A stretch of 64,000 nt of DNA from Amycolatopsis sp. DSM 110486 (GCF_019468465.1 NZ_CP080519.1:8487001-8551000), one strand, 5' to 3'. Counted from the stretch's first letter, positions 18,262-27,712 are shown. The notes: a model not told the origin generated them from the letters alone. Translations and numbers: made by a program.

Positions 18262-19614
18262 TCAGCTCTCCAGGTCGGCGAGCCAACGCAGGGCGTGCAG
18301 ACCCGGGAGGAAGCAGTACTCGCCGCCTCGTGTGGTCACGAAGCTCGGCAGGTTGTGGATGCGGCGCCGGATGGGCTTTTCGGGGATGGTGAGGCTGTCG
18401 GTGCCGTCGTGGTGACCGGCCACCGGGTCCCTCTCTCCGGAGTAGCCGATGAAGTTGCCATCGTTGACCCATTGGGACTTAATGAATTCGAACTGCCGAT
18501 CCAGGTGGGCGCCGATGAAGACGCCGATGAGGCCGCGATCGGCGCCGTCGTCTTCGAGGACGCCTTCCGGCAAGGGCGGGCCGTAGGTGGTGCCGCGGCG
18601 GATGATCCGGTGCAGCCGTGTCGTCCCGATGATGTCGGCATCGCGCGGGTTCACCCGCCGGATGTGCGCGCCGGCGGGACACTTGAACCCGCGGTCGTCG
18701 TCTTCGCGGTACTGGAAGTCGTTGTTGCGGTGCGGGTCCGTGCCCAGGGTCTCGTCGTCTTGATTGGGAGAGAGGGTCAGGGGCGCCCCGCTCGGCCAGC
18801 GCCCGACCATCTTGGCCGCCAGGCGTGCCTCTTCCTCGGGGGTGGCGCTGTTCCCTCGGAGGAACTGGCGCCAGGCGGCGACGTTGGTGTGCAGCTTGCG
18901 CACGGCCAGGTAGGTGCCGTTGCGGCCCAGGATCTCGGGCTGAGGCATGGGCGGGAGGTTCCCGGTCTCATCGGGATAGCCGAGGATGAACTCGCCGGCC
19001 TTGAGGGGCGTCTCGTGCGGATTCGAGCTTGGCAGACCGAGCCCCTCGATGCTGGGAAGACTAATGCCGTCGCGGAAGCCGAACGTCGTGCGCCCGGTGG
19101 GCAGTTGGCGGACCTCCTGTTGCCAGATCACCTCGACACCGGGCGTCTCCTGGGGGGCGGCGCGAGCTCGGCCGAACGCCTTCTCCAAGCGCGCCTGATC
19201 AGGGGCGAGCGCGCTGATGGCGATGTGAACGTCCGGGGTTCCGAACGGTGGCTCCCAATGGGACGGGTCGCTCTCCCCGGTGTCGCCGATCTCCTCCGCG
19301 CGCGCCGCCATGCCCTGCTGGAAGGCCACCGGGAAGCTGTCAAGTGACACCTGGGGCACCCCGAGGGCGCGTAGTCCCTGGTAGGTGAAGGCCACGGCCA
19401 CCCAGGCATCTTGATCCGGCTCGGCGCTGGGCAAGCCCCCCTCGACTGCCGGGAGCAGCCGCCGCAGGAGCGCTCGTCCGGCGCGGGGTTCGTCAGCGCG
19501 CAGGAGAACGTACCTCCCCGCGTACGGCCTCGGCCGGGGGTGCAGCGCTCCACTCTGGATGTCGTCGACCTCTAGGGTCACGCTCGGTGCGCGGGCGCTC
19601 GACACTTCGTTCAT
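18262..19614 (-). CDS. Dyp-type peroxidase
   Basis: A 450-residue DyP-type haem peroxidase. The family GxxDG signature is visible as GFRDG (residues 179-183), whose aspartate is the distal catalytic residue, and the proximal haem-ligand histidine region as CPAGAHIRRVNPR (His317). The C-terminal FLPGLHALRWL is also typical. There is no twin-arginine signal, and no encapsulin gene lies nearby, so it is probably a cytoplasmic enzyme. A strong AAGGAGG lies 9 bases before the ATG. It follows a 192-residue gene of unknown role and precedes a catalase-like gene, suggesting a joint role in peroxide or haem chemistry. Confidence 0.9.
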   Translation of the reverse strand: MNEVSSARAPSVTLEVDDIQSGALHPRPRPYAGRYVLLRADEPRAGRALLRRLLPAVEGGLPSAEPDQDAWVAVAFTYQGLRALGVPQVSLDSFPVAFQQGMAARAEEIGDTGESDPSHWEPPFGTPDVHIAISALAPDQARLEKAFGRARAAPQETPGVEVIWQQEVRQLPTGRTTFGFRDGISLPSIEGLGLPSSNPHETPLKAGEFILGYPDETGNLPPMPQPEILGRNGTYLAVRKLHTNVAAWRQFLRGNSATPEEEARLAAKMVGRWPSGAPLTLSPNQDDETLGTDPHRNNDFQYREDDDRGFKCPAGAHIRRVNPRDADIIGTTRLHRIIRRGTTYGPPLPEGVLEDDGADRGLIGVFIGAHLDRQFEFIKSQWVNDGNFIGYSGERDPVAGHHDGTDSLTIPEKPIRRRIHNLPSFVTTRGGEYCFLPGLHALRWLADLES

Positions 19615-19800
19615 GGTTGCCCTACCTCCTTCTCACCCGTGCAAATGACCCGGCGCGGCCGGCGGGCGTTGTGACCAGCGCCCGGCCGGCCAGGTCCGCG
19701 CCTCCACTCATGACCTCACGGACGGGATTTCGGGTACGCCGACCGCTCGGCGTCCCCACCCATTACCCAACCCGTGTACCGCGGGTCCGGTTCGGTGTCC

Positions 19801-20379
19801 TCAGCCCGAGGCCTCGTCGAGCAGCCTCTTGAAGGCCGGCGTGGCGACCAAGGCTGCGTTGGCCGGGTTGTCCAGCGCTGCCCGGAACTCGGGGGTGTCG
19901 AGCACGGCCTGGAAGGCGCTGTCGACGCGTTGGTCCTTCCAGATCTGCTTGACGGTGAGGTCCGGGTAGGAGCTGGCGAAAATGAGGGCAGGCGCCTGGT
20001 GGGCTACAAACCAGTCCTTGACGTTGGGGTCGGTGACGCCGGGAAAGCCCTCCGAGTGGGAGAAGATCTTGCCGAAGTGCTCCCCGACGATCGTGGCGGC
20101 GAAGTCGTCGATGTAGGTGTCCCAAGAACCGTCGAAGACGCTGGCGAACATGAACCGCGTGTCGTCATCGAAGATGACGTGCCGCGCGTCGTGCAGTGTG
20201 CCAATCTCTCGGAGCGCCGACCGCTCCGCCCTGTAGGCGGTCGAGATCTGGGCGAGGTCCTGGCGCAGCTGGTCCGCGTGGCCTGGCTTGATTGTGGTGA
20301 AGACCGCGAACTCGGAGGCCACTCCATCCGTCAGGCCCGGTCGTTCCGGGTGGTCCGTGTGACTTGGCATCGTCGTCAT
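19801..20379 (-). CDS. Conserved protein of unknown function, first gene of the DyP/catalase-like set
   Basis: A 192-residue soluble protein without signal peptide or membrane segment. It reads SEFAVFTTIKPGHADQLRQD, then ALREIGTLHDARHVIFDDDT with RFMFASVFDGSWDTYIDDFA. The repeated pattern of a strand with F-x-x-I/V-K-P-G-H and a second FASVFDG strand resembles a ferredoxin-like dimeric alpha/beta barrel duplication, the fold shared by DyP and chlorite dismutase; this is inference from pattern only. AAGGGAG lies 6 bases before the ATG. It lies 186 bases upstream of the DyP gene on the same strand. Confidence 0.75.
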   Translation of the reverse strand: MTTMPSHTDHPERPGLTDGVASEFAVFTTIKPGHADQLRQDLAQISTAYRAERSALREIGTLHDARHVIFDDDTRFMFASVFDGSWDTYIDDFAATIVGEHFGKIFSHSEGFPGVTDPNVKDWFVAHQAPALIFASSYPDLTVKQIWKDQRVDSAFQAVLDTPEFRAALDNPANAALVATPAFKRLLDEASG

Positions 20380-20495
20380 CTGAGTCTCCCTTCATGATCA
20401 CTGTTGGCCTGCGGGGTTATTCCCGGGCCGGTGGGTGGTGCCGATCACTCGCCGGCGCAGTGTCCTTCGCGTGGCAGTAGGCGAGTAGTTGCTGT

Positions 20496-20690
20496 TCATT
20501 GGGGGAACAGGAGGAACACGATCGCTGCGCCGATCAGGGCGGCCAGGATTCCGGCCGTGTACGTCGCGTCGGCTCCGCAAAGGAACGATGACTTCGCTCC
20601 GGTGATGATCTGCGTCGAGTACAGTGGCTCCTGTTGGACGCGGTCGGCGGCGCTCGAGAGCGTGTATCCGACGGCGATCAGGTTCAGGCT
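20496..20690 (-). pseudogene. C-terminal tail of a DHA2-type MFS transporter
   Basis: The frame reads ITGAKSSFLCGADATYTAGI, then LAALIGAAIVFLLFPQ and a stop. This is the last membrane helix of 14-helix DHA2 drug exporters (ITxAARxSFLxGAxxAYxAGI..ALxGAALVFFLFP). The rest of the transporter is missing, so it is a 3' remnant. Confidence 0.6.
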
Positions 20691-20780
20691 TGTCTGCGAC
20701 GACTCGAACGTGCGCCTGATCGAGGGCTGAGCGACGTCGGCCACCGACATGTTGCAGGTCGGCAACCCCACCAACCACAA

Positions 20781-21533
20781 TCAACCAGACGAGCACCAGG
20801 CCCGCGTCGGCGGGCTCGTCGGATGGCGCCGCAGCGCATGCGGCAATGTCTTGTTCGGTCCCGGCCATTCGCCTCATCTTCTGCCCGCCGCCGGCGCGAC
20901 ATCCGCCAGCAACGAAACCGCAGGTGCGAAGTACCCCGGCTTCTCGACGCTAAGCGGCTGACGGAGGAACGGACACCACCCGCAAGGGGTGAAGGCGCCG
21001 GACGCTCAGCGGTGCGCGCGGCTGACTCAGTCGGGTGCGGGTGGCGCCGGCGGGCCATGGTCGAGGTAGGTGCGGGTCCCTTGCCAAGCCGCGCAGCGCC
21101 ACACGCTGCGCGGCGAGATCCTGCTTATCGACACGAGTGTCAGTGCAGGTGTCAGGCGCCGCCGGTATCCGAGTCGCGCAGAGCAGTTTGAACACGGTAA
21201 GCGATACCGGATTCCGTCACTCGATCGGAGGCACGGAGACTTCACCGACGGCACAGGGGTTGTGCGAGATCGAGAAACCAGCGCCACGGCGGCGGGCCTG
21301 AGGGAGATCGAAAACCGGTGTGCGGCTGCCAGCGCCGTGGGCGCCGCACTGTTGTTCCGGCGGTCTGAGCAGCAGCTGTGCGGCCACGGCGACGCGCCGG
21401 TGCAGAGTTAACCGCACCTGCGCGCCGATGGGCGTCCTATCTGGCCTTTTCGGACTCAGCGTTCGGCTGGGCGGTAGCTGAGTGAGGGTCGCCACCGGCT
21501 CTCACCGACGTCATCCTGATCAGCTATTCGCCG
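20781..21533. other. Gene-free stretch
   Basis: About 750 bases with overlapping open frames on both strands but no sequence I can recognise. Two near-identical runs, GAGATCGAGAAACC (about 21,268) and GAGATCGAAAACCG (about 21,304), are a short direct repeat. Confidence 0.4.
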
Positions 21534-21548
21534 GGAGGTGAGAGCATC

Positions 21549-21617
21549 GTGGGCGTTCGCGAGGAGCAAGAAACTGCCGACAGACGGGCCTGGCTTCATG
21601 CGAAGATCGATGAGTGA
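21549..21617 (+). CDS. 22-residue leader-like open frame
   Basis: A GTG start at 21549 is preceded at 7 bases by GGAGGTGA (21534-21541), the best Shine-Dalgarno sequence in this neighbourhood. It encodes MGVREEQETADRRAWLHAKI-DE and its TGA overlaps the next ATG by one base (TGATG). It may be a leader that couples translation of the downstream gene, or the true start of a two-part coding unit. No family is recognised. Confidence 0.45.
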   Translation: MGVREEQETADRRAWLHAKIDE

Positions 21618-21910
21618 TGCCCGAGGACGCTCAGGACAACTTGCGATACCTGCTGAACCAGTGGGATCCGATCGGCGTCGCGGACGAAGTGGACGACGAA
21701 TATGACTGTGTGATCGCGCCGTTGCTGTCGCGTTTGGCGGCTGGGGCGGGACGCCCGGAGATCAGCGAGTTCCTCTGGCACGAACTTACCGATCACTTCG
21801 GGTTGAGCGATCCTGCAGCCAACTGTTCTGACCGGATGGCAGACCAGTTGGTGGCGTGGTGGGCTGCGCTCAGCAGGCCCTCAGCAGAGCAGAACCGGCT
21901 TTCGCAGTAG
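21617..21910 (+). CDS. Small conserved acidic protein of unknown function
   Basis: A 97-residue acidic cytoplasmic protein: NLRYLLNQWDPIGVADEVDD, then PLLSRLAAGAGRPEISEFLW with HELTDHFGLSD. The NxWDPIGV...DEYD pattern followed by EISEFLWxEL.DHFG recurs in small actinobacterial proteins often found near toxin-immunity loci; I recall no name for it with certainty (DUF1871-like is possible). Translation is probably coupled to the 22-residue frame that ends on its start codon. Confidence 0.75.
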   Translation: MPEDAQDNLRYLLNQWDPIGVADEVDDEYDCVIAPLLSRLAAGAGRPEISEFLWHELTDHFGLSDPAANCSDRMADQLVAWWAALSRPSAEQNRLSQ

Positions 21911-22779
21911 GCGTAGCGCCCACCGACCGGTCAATCACCATCAACGATACCTGCCGGGGCCCTGGAGCGACCGTCCTGCCGTTGCGCAATGGAGCTCGGG
22001 ATATTGACCTGCTCGATGCTTGGGGACGGCGTGTCGACGGAGCGCGCAGAGCGCGAGGCTAGCGCGCTGGGGCTCGAATGTGGTCATCGGAACCGACCTC
22101 GTGCTGCTCGCCACCGAGATTCGGCCCGGGTAGAGCTCGCGGAGAGGTGGCGCGCCTCGCCGACCTTCTGACCCCCACGCCTTCGCGTCCAGCTGTGACC
22201 CGGCGGCCGTAACAAACGTTCGTCACCCACCGATTCGTGGCCGTACGGATCTGATCAGATGAGGGGGGGCTGACGTCGGTCTTTAACCCGCTGGTGGTGG
22301 TGACGCTGCCGCTGCTGGTCGCGACCCTCGTGATGCTCGTGGGTGGCTGGTGAAGATTGGCCGGTACCTTCGACCACGACGCCGGGTTCGACCGGCCAGT
22401 AGGTGAAGTCCTCGCGACGTCGCTGCCGAGCCGGGGTCCGGAGCTGTCGGGCTCCGCGAGGTGTGTTGCCGTAGTCGAGCACCAGCGGGAACAGTCGGTG
22501 CCCGGGCAGCGCTCAGGCGCGTTCAGCCGCCGGCTGCGCCGTCGATTCCGCATGGGGAACCTCCGGAAACTGTCCCCGGACCGGGTCGCCGAGGGCTGTG
22601 AACATCGCGCCTCACCAGTCACCGGGACGAAAAGAACCACCGGTATGAACACCGTATGTCGGCATCGGCTCACGAATACGAACGTCCCGACGTCAACAGC
22701 CGGATGGCCTACAACCGCCGGAGTGAACTACCCAGCACGATCCATAGCGGGCACGCCCGTGCGCACCCTGCTGGTGGCC
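21911..22779. other. Gene-free stretch
   Basis: About 870 bases without a supportable gene. One plus-strand frame ending at 22354 reads LTSVFNPLVVVTLPLLVATL with VMLVGGW, a single hydrophobic segment that may be the tail of a lost membrane protein. Confidence 0.4.
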
Positions 22780-22945
22780 TCACCTGAAGTCCCGGGACGT
22801 CGTCGCCAGCGATTTCAGGTCCAGCGGCGTGACCTTGTCGGCCACGATCGAGACGGTGCCTTGCCCGACTTGGGCGATGCCGCGCACGAGCAGCGCTGGG
22901 CTGGACAGCCATATTTGACGGTCGCGGCGCCACACCGTTGACCGG
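22780..22945 (-). pseudogene. dnaE2: 3' end of dnaE2 (outer copy), left boundary of the element
   Basis: The last 55 or so codons of an error-prone DNA polymerase III alpha subunit: VWRRDRQIWLSSPALLVRGI, then VSIVADKVTPLDLKSLATTS and RDFR before the stop. The same C-terminus recurs at 28954-29363. The two copies align without gaps from the stop codons onward, with 89 of 110 bases identical; the longest shared run is AGGTCCAGCGGCGTGA (22817-22832 and 28991-29006). In tyrosine-recombinase integration into a gene end, such a copy is the displaced native 3' end or the one brought by the element. Confidence 0.8.
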
Positions 22946-23040
22946 ACTACGAGGCGACACGCCGGTGCGTCGTCAGCTGACCCCGGACGCAGGGTTCGAG
23001 ACTTCGGTCGTCGTGATCGCCGAAGTCGTCGGAGTGCGTT

Positions 23041-24273
23041 GTGCCTGCTCAATCGCCGCTGGATTTTGTGCGGTTGCCCCGTTGGGGGCGGGTTGTTCCG
23101 TGGTCGAGTGGCCCGGCGTGGATGGTGGTTGATCCGGACGACGCGGTCGTGCCGGCGATCGCGGAGTTCCTGGCCGATCTCGCGGCCCGGCCCACCAGCG
23201 CGGCCAGTGTCCGCAGCTACGCCTACGACCTGTTGCGCTGGTGGCGGTGGTTGCGGGTCTGCGGCGTTGAGTGGAATCGGGCGACCACGGCGGAGGCTCG
23301 CGGGCTCGTGCTGTGGCTGTCTCGGGCCGTCAAGCCACGGAAACATCCACGGACGGTGTCGGCGTCGACGGCGGGCACGGTCAACCCGATCACGCGTAAG
23401 CCGCACCTCGGGAATGGGTATCAGCCGCGGACAATCCGGCACAGCAACGCGGTGATCCGCAGCTTCTACGAATTCCACCGCGAGGATGGCCGGCGCGGAC
23501 CGCTGCTGAACCCGATGCCGTTGGACGCGCACGCCTGGCGCGGCTACGACGGCGCCTTCGAGGGCCGGCCCCGGACCGAGGGCCGGATCCGCTTCAACCC
23601 GCGGATCCCGCAGCGGCTGCCGCGCGCCATGCCAGATGAGCAGTGGAACACAGTGTTCGGCATGCTGCGCTCGCACCGCGACCGCGCGATCATCGCCATG
23701 GGCGTGAGCTCGGCGGCCCGGCCGGCCGAGTTACTGGGCATGACGGGCCCGGACGTCGACTGGGGCGAGCAGCAGATCCGGGTCGTGCGCAAGGGCACGC
23801 GTGCTGAGCAGTGGCTGCCCGTCAGTGCCGAGGCCCTGGTGTGGCTGCGGCTCTACCTGGCCGAGCTCGGCGAGCTCGCGCCGACGGTTCCGTTGTGGCA
23901 GACACTGCGACGGCGCGACCGCGGGTGCGGGCTGACGCGCCAGCCGCTGAGCTACGACTCGCTGCGTGCCGTGTTCCGACGGCTCAACGCGGCCCTGGGC
24001 ACGAACTGGACGCTGCACGACTTGCGCCACACGGCGGCGATCCGGATGTCGCGCGACTCGCGGCTGTCGATGCGCGACGTGCAGGTGATCCTCGGACACG
24101 CACACCTGAGCACGACCGCGGAGGTGTACCTGGTGGAGGACCAGGCCGAGGTCCTCTTGCGAGCTGCGGAACACCTGGCCGCTCTGGCCGCCGCGCCTGC
24201 CCCGCAGCCGAGACCGGCCGCTCCGTACGCGGCCGCGGATCTGCAGGTGCTGTTCGGGGGCGAGCTCCGGTGA
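23041..24273 (+). CDS. Tyrosine recombinase, TnpA-like (first of a tandem pair)
   Basis: A 410-residue phage-integrase-family recombinase. Residues 30-160 form the SAM-like DNA-binding domain (RSYAYDLLRWWRWLRVCGVE). The catalytic domain shows Arg in SSAARPAELLGM, Lys in VVRKGTRAEQWLP, the H-x-x-R box as LHDLRHTAAIR, the second His in LGHAHLSTT and Tyr in AEVYL. The GTG start at 23041 follows the dnaE2 remnant by about 95 bases. The 3' end overlaps the second recombinase by 4 bases (GTGA), implying coupled translation. Confidence 0.92.
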   Translation: MPAQSPLDFVRLPRWGRVVPWSSGPAWMVVDPDDAVVPAIAEFLADLAARPTSAASVRSYAYDLLRWWRWLRVCGVEWNRATTAEARGLVLWLSRAVKPRKHPRTVSASTAGTVNPITRKPHLGNGYQPRTIRHSNAVIRSFYEFHREDGRRGPLLNPMPLDAHAWRGYDGAFEGRPRTEGRIRFNPRIPQRLPRAMPDEQWNTVFGMLRSHRDRAIIAMGVSSAARPAELLGMTGPDVDWGEQQIRVVRKGTRAEQWLPVSAEALVWLRLYLAELGELAPTVPLWQTLRRRDRGCGLTRQPLSYDSLRAVFRRLNAALGTNWTLHDLRHTAAIRMSRDSRLSMRDVQVILGHAHLSTTAEVYLVEDQAEVLLRAAEHLAALAAAPAPQPRPAAPYAAADLQVLFGGELR

Positions 24274-26699
24274 CGTCGATCGAGACGAAGCGCACGAAGG
24301 ACTGGATGATCGACCTCGCGCACCTGCTGGATCGTCCCCGCGTCGGCCGCGGTGACCAGCTGACGATCGATGAGGTGCTCGAGCTGCCGACGCGCTCGCC
24401 GCTGTGGGTCGCGGTCGACGTCAAGGCGAACAACGCGACGATGGTTGAGTTGCGGCGCCTGATGAGCTGGCTGGCGGGCTTCCCTGGCGCCGGTTGGCAG
24501 CACCGGTGGCAGGCGTCGGGCGCCGATGCCGGTCTGGATTGGCTCGGTACTGTGCCCGATCACCGTCCCTTCACCAGGGCGGTCCGCGAGGCGCGGATGC
24601 GGGCGTTGTCGTGGCTGCTGCTGGAACAGGTGGTGCTGCCCAGCTATGACGCGCTGCTGGCCTATCGCCCGCACGACTTGCTGGTTCGCTACCGCTTTCT
24701 GCATGAACCCGAGTCGTACGAAGCTCTTGCAGCCGGCACGGACAAGCTGAAGCTGCAGCAGAAGTACAGCCTGCCCGCGCTGGTGGTGATCACGAAGATC
24801 GCCATCCACACGGGACGCCCGCCGAGCCAGATGACGGCCGACGACGTTCTCGAGATGTACGCCTGGGCAATGCAGTACACCGGCCGCTCGGGCAAACCGA
24901 CTCAGGGCATGCACGCCGCGTGGCAGATGCTCACCACGATCGGTGTCACTCCGGGAGGCAGCACGTTGCGGTACACCGTGCTGCACGGCCAGCGCCCGAC
25001 CGCCGACCTGGTCGACGCCTACCGCGTGCAGTCGGCTGAGATCCGCGACTTGTTCATCCGCTACCTCGACGAGCGGCGCCCGGCTCTGGACTACACCTCG
25101 TTCCGCGGAGACGTGAGCCTGCTGGTCGGGCAGTTCTGGGCCGACATCGAACGCCACCACCCGGGCATCGACACGCTGCACCTGCCCGACGACGTGGCTG
25201 CGGCGTGGCGCGATCGCGCGCGCGTCGTGACGCTGCCCGACGGCACCACCCGCCCACGTGAGGAACGGCTGGGCCTCCTCTCGCGCGTCCGCAGTTTCTA
25301 CCTGGACCTCCAGCGTTGGGCGGTGGAAGACCCGTCGTGGGTGCGCTGGGCAGTGCCCAGCCCGGTGCGCGCGAGCGACTGCCGAGGGTTCGCGCGCAGC
25401 CAGCGCGCCGCACGGTCGCGGATGCACCAGCGCATCCGCGAACGGCTGCCGCACTTGTCCCAGATCGCCGATGTCGCAGACCGTCTCCGCGCAGAGTCGG
25501 CGACCCTGCTGCGCGCCACATTGGACTGCGCGCCCGGTGAGGAGTTCACCGTCGGCGATCGGCGATACAGGCGCATCTTGCCCAAGATCGCACAGCGCAC
25601 CCGCCGCCTGCGCGACGAACTCGTCGGTGCTTACGTCATCGAAGCCGGGGCCACCGATGTGGTCGACGTTGCCGCCCGCGAGGACGAGTTCTTCTGGGCG
25701 TGGGCGGCGATCGAGACGCTGCGGCACACCGGCGTGCGTGTGGAGGAACTGCTTGAGCTGACCCAGCTCGCGATCGTGTCGTACCGGCTCCCGGACACCG
25801 GCGAGGTGGTTCCGCTCTTGCAGATCGTGCCGTCGAAAAACAACCAGGAGCGGTTGCTGCTGGTCAGCCCCGAGCTGGCCAGCGTGCTCGCCACGATCGT
25901 TACCCGGCTGCGCGTCGGCAACGGCGGCGCCGTCCCGCTCGTGCCGCGTTATGACCACCACGAGCGCACGGTCGGCCCGCCGCTACCGCACCTGTTCCAA
26001 CGCCAGCGCGGCAGTCGCCGCACCGTCATCAACCAGAGCACGATCAACAGTCTCATACGCGGCGTGCTGCGCGAAGCCGGCGTCCGTGACGCGGCCGGGG
26101 AGCCGATTAGCTATGCCGCACACGACTTCCGCCGGATGTTCGCCACCGACGTCGTCACCAACGGGCTGCCCGTCCACATCGCCGCGCGCCTGCTCGGCCA
26201 CGCCTCGCTGGACACGACCCAGGCCTATGTCGCGGTGTTCCAGGACGACCTCGTCCGCACCTACCGCGCCTTCCTCACCGACCGCCGTGCCGCCCGCCCC
26301 AGCGAGGAGTACCGCAGCCCCACGGAGGAGGAATGGCGCGAGTTTGAGCAGCACTTCCAGACCCGCAAGCTGGAACTCGGCACCTGCGGGCGTCCCTACG
26401 GCACCCCTTGCCAGCACGAGCACGCCTGCGTCCGCTGCCCCGTACTGCACGTCGATCCGCGTCAGCGCGGCCGGCTCGCCGAGATCATCGCCAACCTCCG
26501 CGACCGGATCACCGAAGCCCGGATGAACGCCTGGCTCGGTGAGGTCGACGGGCTGACCGCCAGCCTGAACGCAGCGACCACGAAACTAGCCGACCTCGAC
26601 CGGTCCACCCGTGCCCGGGCGGGCGGACCCGTCACGATCGGGATGCCCGTACTAAGGCAGTCACCCCCGCCGTCGGGCACCCCCGTCACGGACCGCTGA
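24270..26699 (+). CDS. Large tyrosine recombinase, TnpB-like (second of a tandem pair)
   Basis: An 809-residue recombinase, much longer than standard integrases, as in TnpB-type partners. Residues 1-450 are a long N-terminal region (SPLWVAVDVKANNATMVELR, RRLMSWLAGFPGAGWQHRWQ). The catalytic part shows Arg in TGVRVEELLELT, Lys in VPSKNNQERLLLV, the H-x-x-R box as AHDFRRMFATD, the second His in LLGHASLDTTQAY with the nucleophilic Tyr. A C-terminal zinc-binding segment reads TCGRPYGTPCQHEHACVRCP and is followed by a predicted helix rich in A and L. The GTG at 24270 is chosen because it overlaps the upstream gene's stop; the frame is open further upstream but that part only shadows the first recombinase. 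It converges with the regulator gene, overlapping it by 14 bases. Confidence 0.9.
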   Translation: MTSIETKRTKDWMIDLAHLLDRPRVGRGDQLTIDEVLELPTRSPLWVAVDVKANNATMVELRRLMSWLAGFPGAGWQHRWQASGADAGLDWLGTVPDHRPFTRAVREARMRALSWLLLEQVVLPSYDALLAYRPHDLLVRYRFLHEPESYEALAAGTDKLKLQQKYSLPALVVITKIAIHTGRPPSQMTADDVLEMYAWAMQYTGRSGKPTQGMHAAWQMLTTIGVTPGGSTLRYTVLHGQRPTADLVDAYRVQSAEIRDLFIRYLDERRPALDYTSFRGDVSLLVGQFWADIERHHPGIDTLHLPDDVAAAWRDRARVVTLPDGTTRPREERLGLLSRVRSFYLDLQRWAVEDPSWVRWAVPSPVRASDCRGFARSQRAARSRMHQRIRERLPHLSQIADVADRLRAESATLLRATLDCAPGEEFTVGDRRYRRILPKIAQRTRRLRDELVGAYVIEAGATDVVDVAAREDEFFWAWAAIETLRHTGVRVEELLELTQLAIVSYRLPDTGEVVPLLQIVPSKNNQERLLLVSPELASVLATIVTRLRVGNGGAVPLVPRYDHHERTVGPPLPHLFQRQRGSRRTVINQSTINSLIRGVLREAGVRDAAGEPISYAAHDFRRMFATDVVTNGLPVHIAARLLGHASLDTTQAYVAVFQDDLVRTYRAFLTDRRAARPSEEYRSPTEEEWREFEQHFQTRKLELGTCGRPYGTPCQHEHACVRCPVLHVDPRQRGRLAEIIANLRDRITEARMNAWLGEVDGLTASLNAATTKLADLDRSTRARAGGPVTIGMPVLRQSPPPSGTPVTDR

Positions 26700-27606
26700 T
26701 TTTCCGGAGTTCGCCGGCGTGGGTGAGGTCGTAGCCGCCGAGGTTTGCGATGGTGGTGCGGACGGTGGGGTTTCGCAGGGCTGTGCGCAGGGGTTGGGCG
26801 ACGCCGAGGGCGGATTCGGGGAGGGCGATGTCGTAGGACTCCCAGGTGAGGGGGATGAAGCCCAGTTCCAGTTCTGCGGTGTGGGCGCGGATGCCGAGGC
26901 CGGTGTCGGCGGTGCCGGCGGCGATGGCAAGGGCGATTTCGAGGTGGGAGTTCAGTTCCGGGCCGGTGATGGTGTGGGGCGGGATGTTATGGGCGATGAG
27001 GAGTTGGTCGAGCAGGACTCGGGTGCCGGCGCCTTGTTCGCGGCGGGCGACGAGCAGGCCGGCGAGGTCGGCCGGGCTGTTGAGGTTGCGGGGGTTTCTC
27101 CGTGGGACGAGGAGGCCTTGTTCGCGGCGCCAGAGGTGGAGCAGGTGCGGGTTGTGGTCGTGGAGCAGGGCTCGGGCGAAGGGGGCGTTGTAGTCGCCGT
27201 TGCGGTGGCGCAGGTGGATGGCGGCGCCGTCGGCTTCGCCGCGGGCGAGGGCGCGCAGCGCGTGGAAGCTGCCGCGGGCGCCGACGGGTGTGACGGCGGA
27301 TGTGGTGTGGGCGAGCAGGATTTGCAGGGCGGGGTCGTCGCTGCCGGCGAGGCGGAACACGCGGTCGGCCTCGAGCAGGCGCGCCGCGGCGACCTGGGCG
27401 CCGGTGGCGACGCGGGCGCGGCGGCGGTCGGCGACGGTGATGACGCGGGCGTCGGCGAGGTGGCGGTAGGCGCGCACGATGGTCGAGGAGGTGGCGCCGA
27501 GCTCGGCGGCGTAGGTGCGCACGGCGGGTAGCTCGGCGCCGGGCGGCAGGTCGCCGGAGCGGACGCGCTGCGCGATGTCGGTGGCGATGTCGAGGTAGCG
27601 GGCCAC
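26686..27606 (-). CDS. GntR-type regulator with a periplasmic-binding-protein-like sensor domain
   Basis: About 306 residues from the GTG at 27606. Residues 1-70 are a GntR winged helix (DIATDIAQRVRSGDLPPGAE, then AAELGATSSTIVRAYRHLAD). Residues 95-300 resemble the PBP-like domain found in molybdate-type and PF12727 sensors (SFHALRALARGEADGAAIHL, EQGLLVPRRNPRNLNSPADL, GAGTRVLLDQLL). The PBP-like part should sense a small ligand in the cytoplasm. An upstream GTG at 27633 is in frame, but the GntR domain aligns best with the start at 27606. It is divergent from the MFS gene, which it probably controls. Confidence 0.85.
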   Translation of the reverse strand: MARYLDIATDIAQRVRSGDLPPGAELPAVRTYAAELGATSSTIVRAYRHLADARVITVADRRRARVATGAQVAAARLLEADRVFRLAGSDDPALQILLAHTTSAVTPVGARGSFHALRALARGEADGAAIHLRHRNGDYNAPFARALLHDHNPHLLHLWRREQGLLVPRRNPRNLNSPADLAGLLVARREQGAGTRVLLDQLLIAHNIPPHTITGPELNSHLEIALAIAAGTADTGLGIRAHTAELELGFIPLTWESYDIALPESALGVAQPLRTALRNPTVRTTIANLGGYDLTHAGELRKISGP

Positions 27607-27627
27607 GTTCCCTGCTTCGGTCAGTAG

Positions 27628-27643
27628 GAACACAGTTCTGTTC
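27628..27643. promoter_or_regulatory. GAACA-N6-TGTTC dyad between regulator and MFS transporter
   Basis: A 5-6-5 inverted repeat (GAACA-CAGTTC-TGTTC) lies in the divergent region, 22 bases upstream of the preferred regulator start. Position and symmetry suit an operator of the GntR-type regulator; the dyad is short. Confidence 0.35.
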
Positions 27644-27712
27644 TGGTCTTCATCCTAGTGGCTGGTGAGCTGCAGAAGTAGTCTGCCGATTCTGTCGCTG
27701 CTGCTGTTGTCT

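Noticed and set aside
22059-22673. Minus-strand frame of 204 codons
   Set aside because: Low-complexity Arg/Ser/Thr sequence, interrupted protein-like runs on the other strand, no start context.
23811-24269. Upstream extension of the second tyrosine recombinase
   Set aside because: This part lies entirely inside the first recombinase in another frame and has no recombinase sequence; the GTG at 24270 overlapping the upstream stop is the sensible start.
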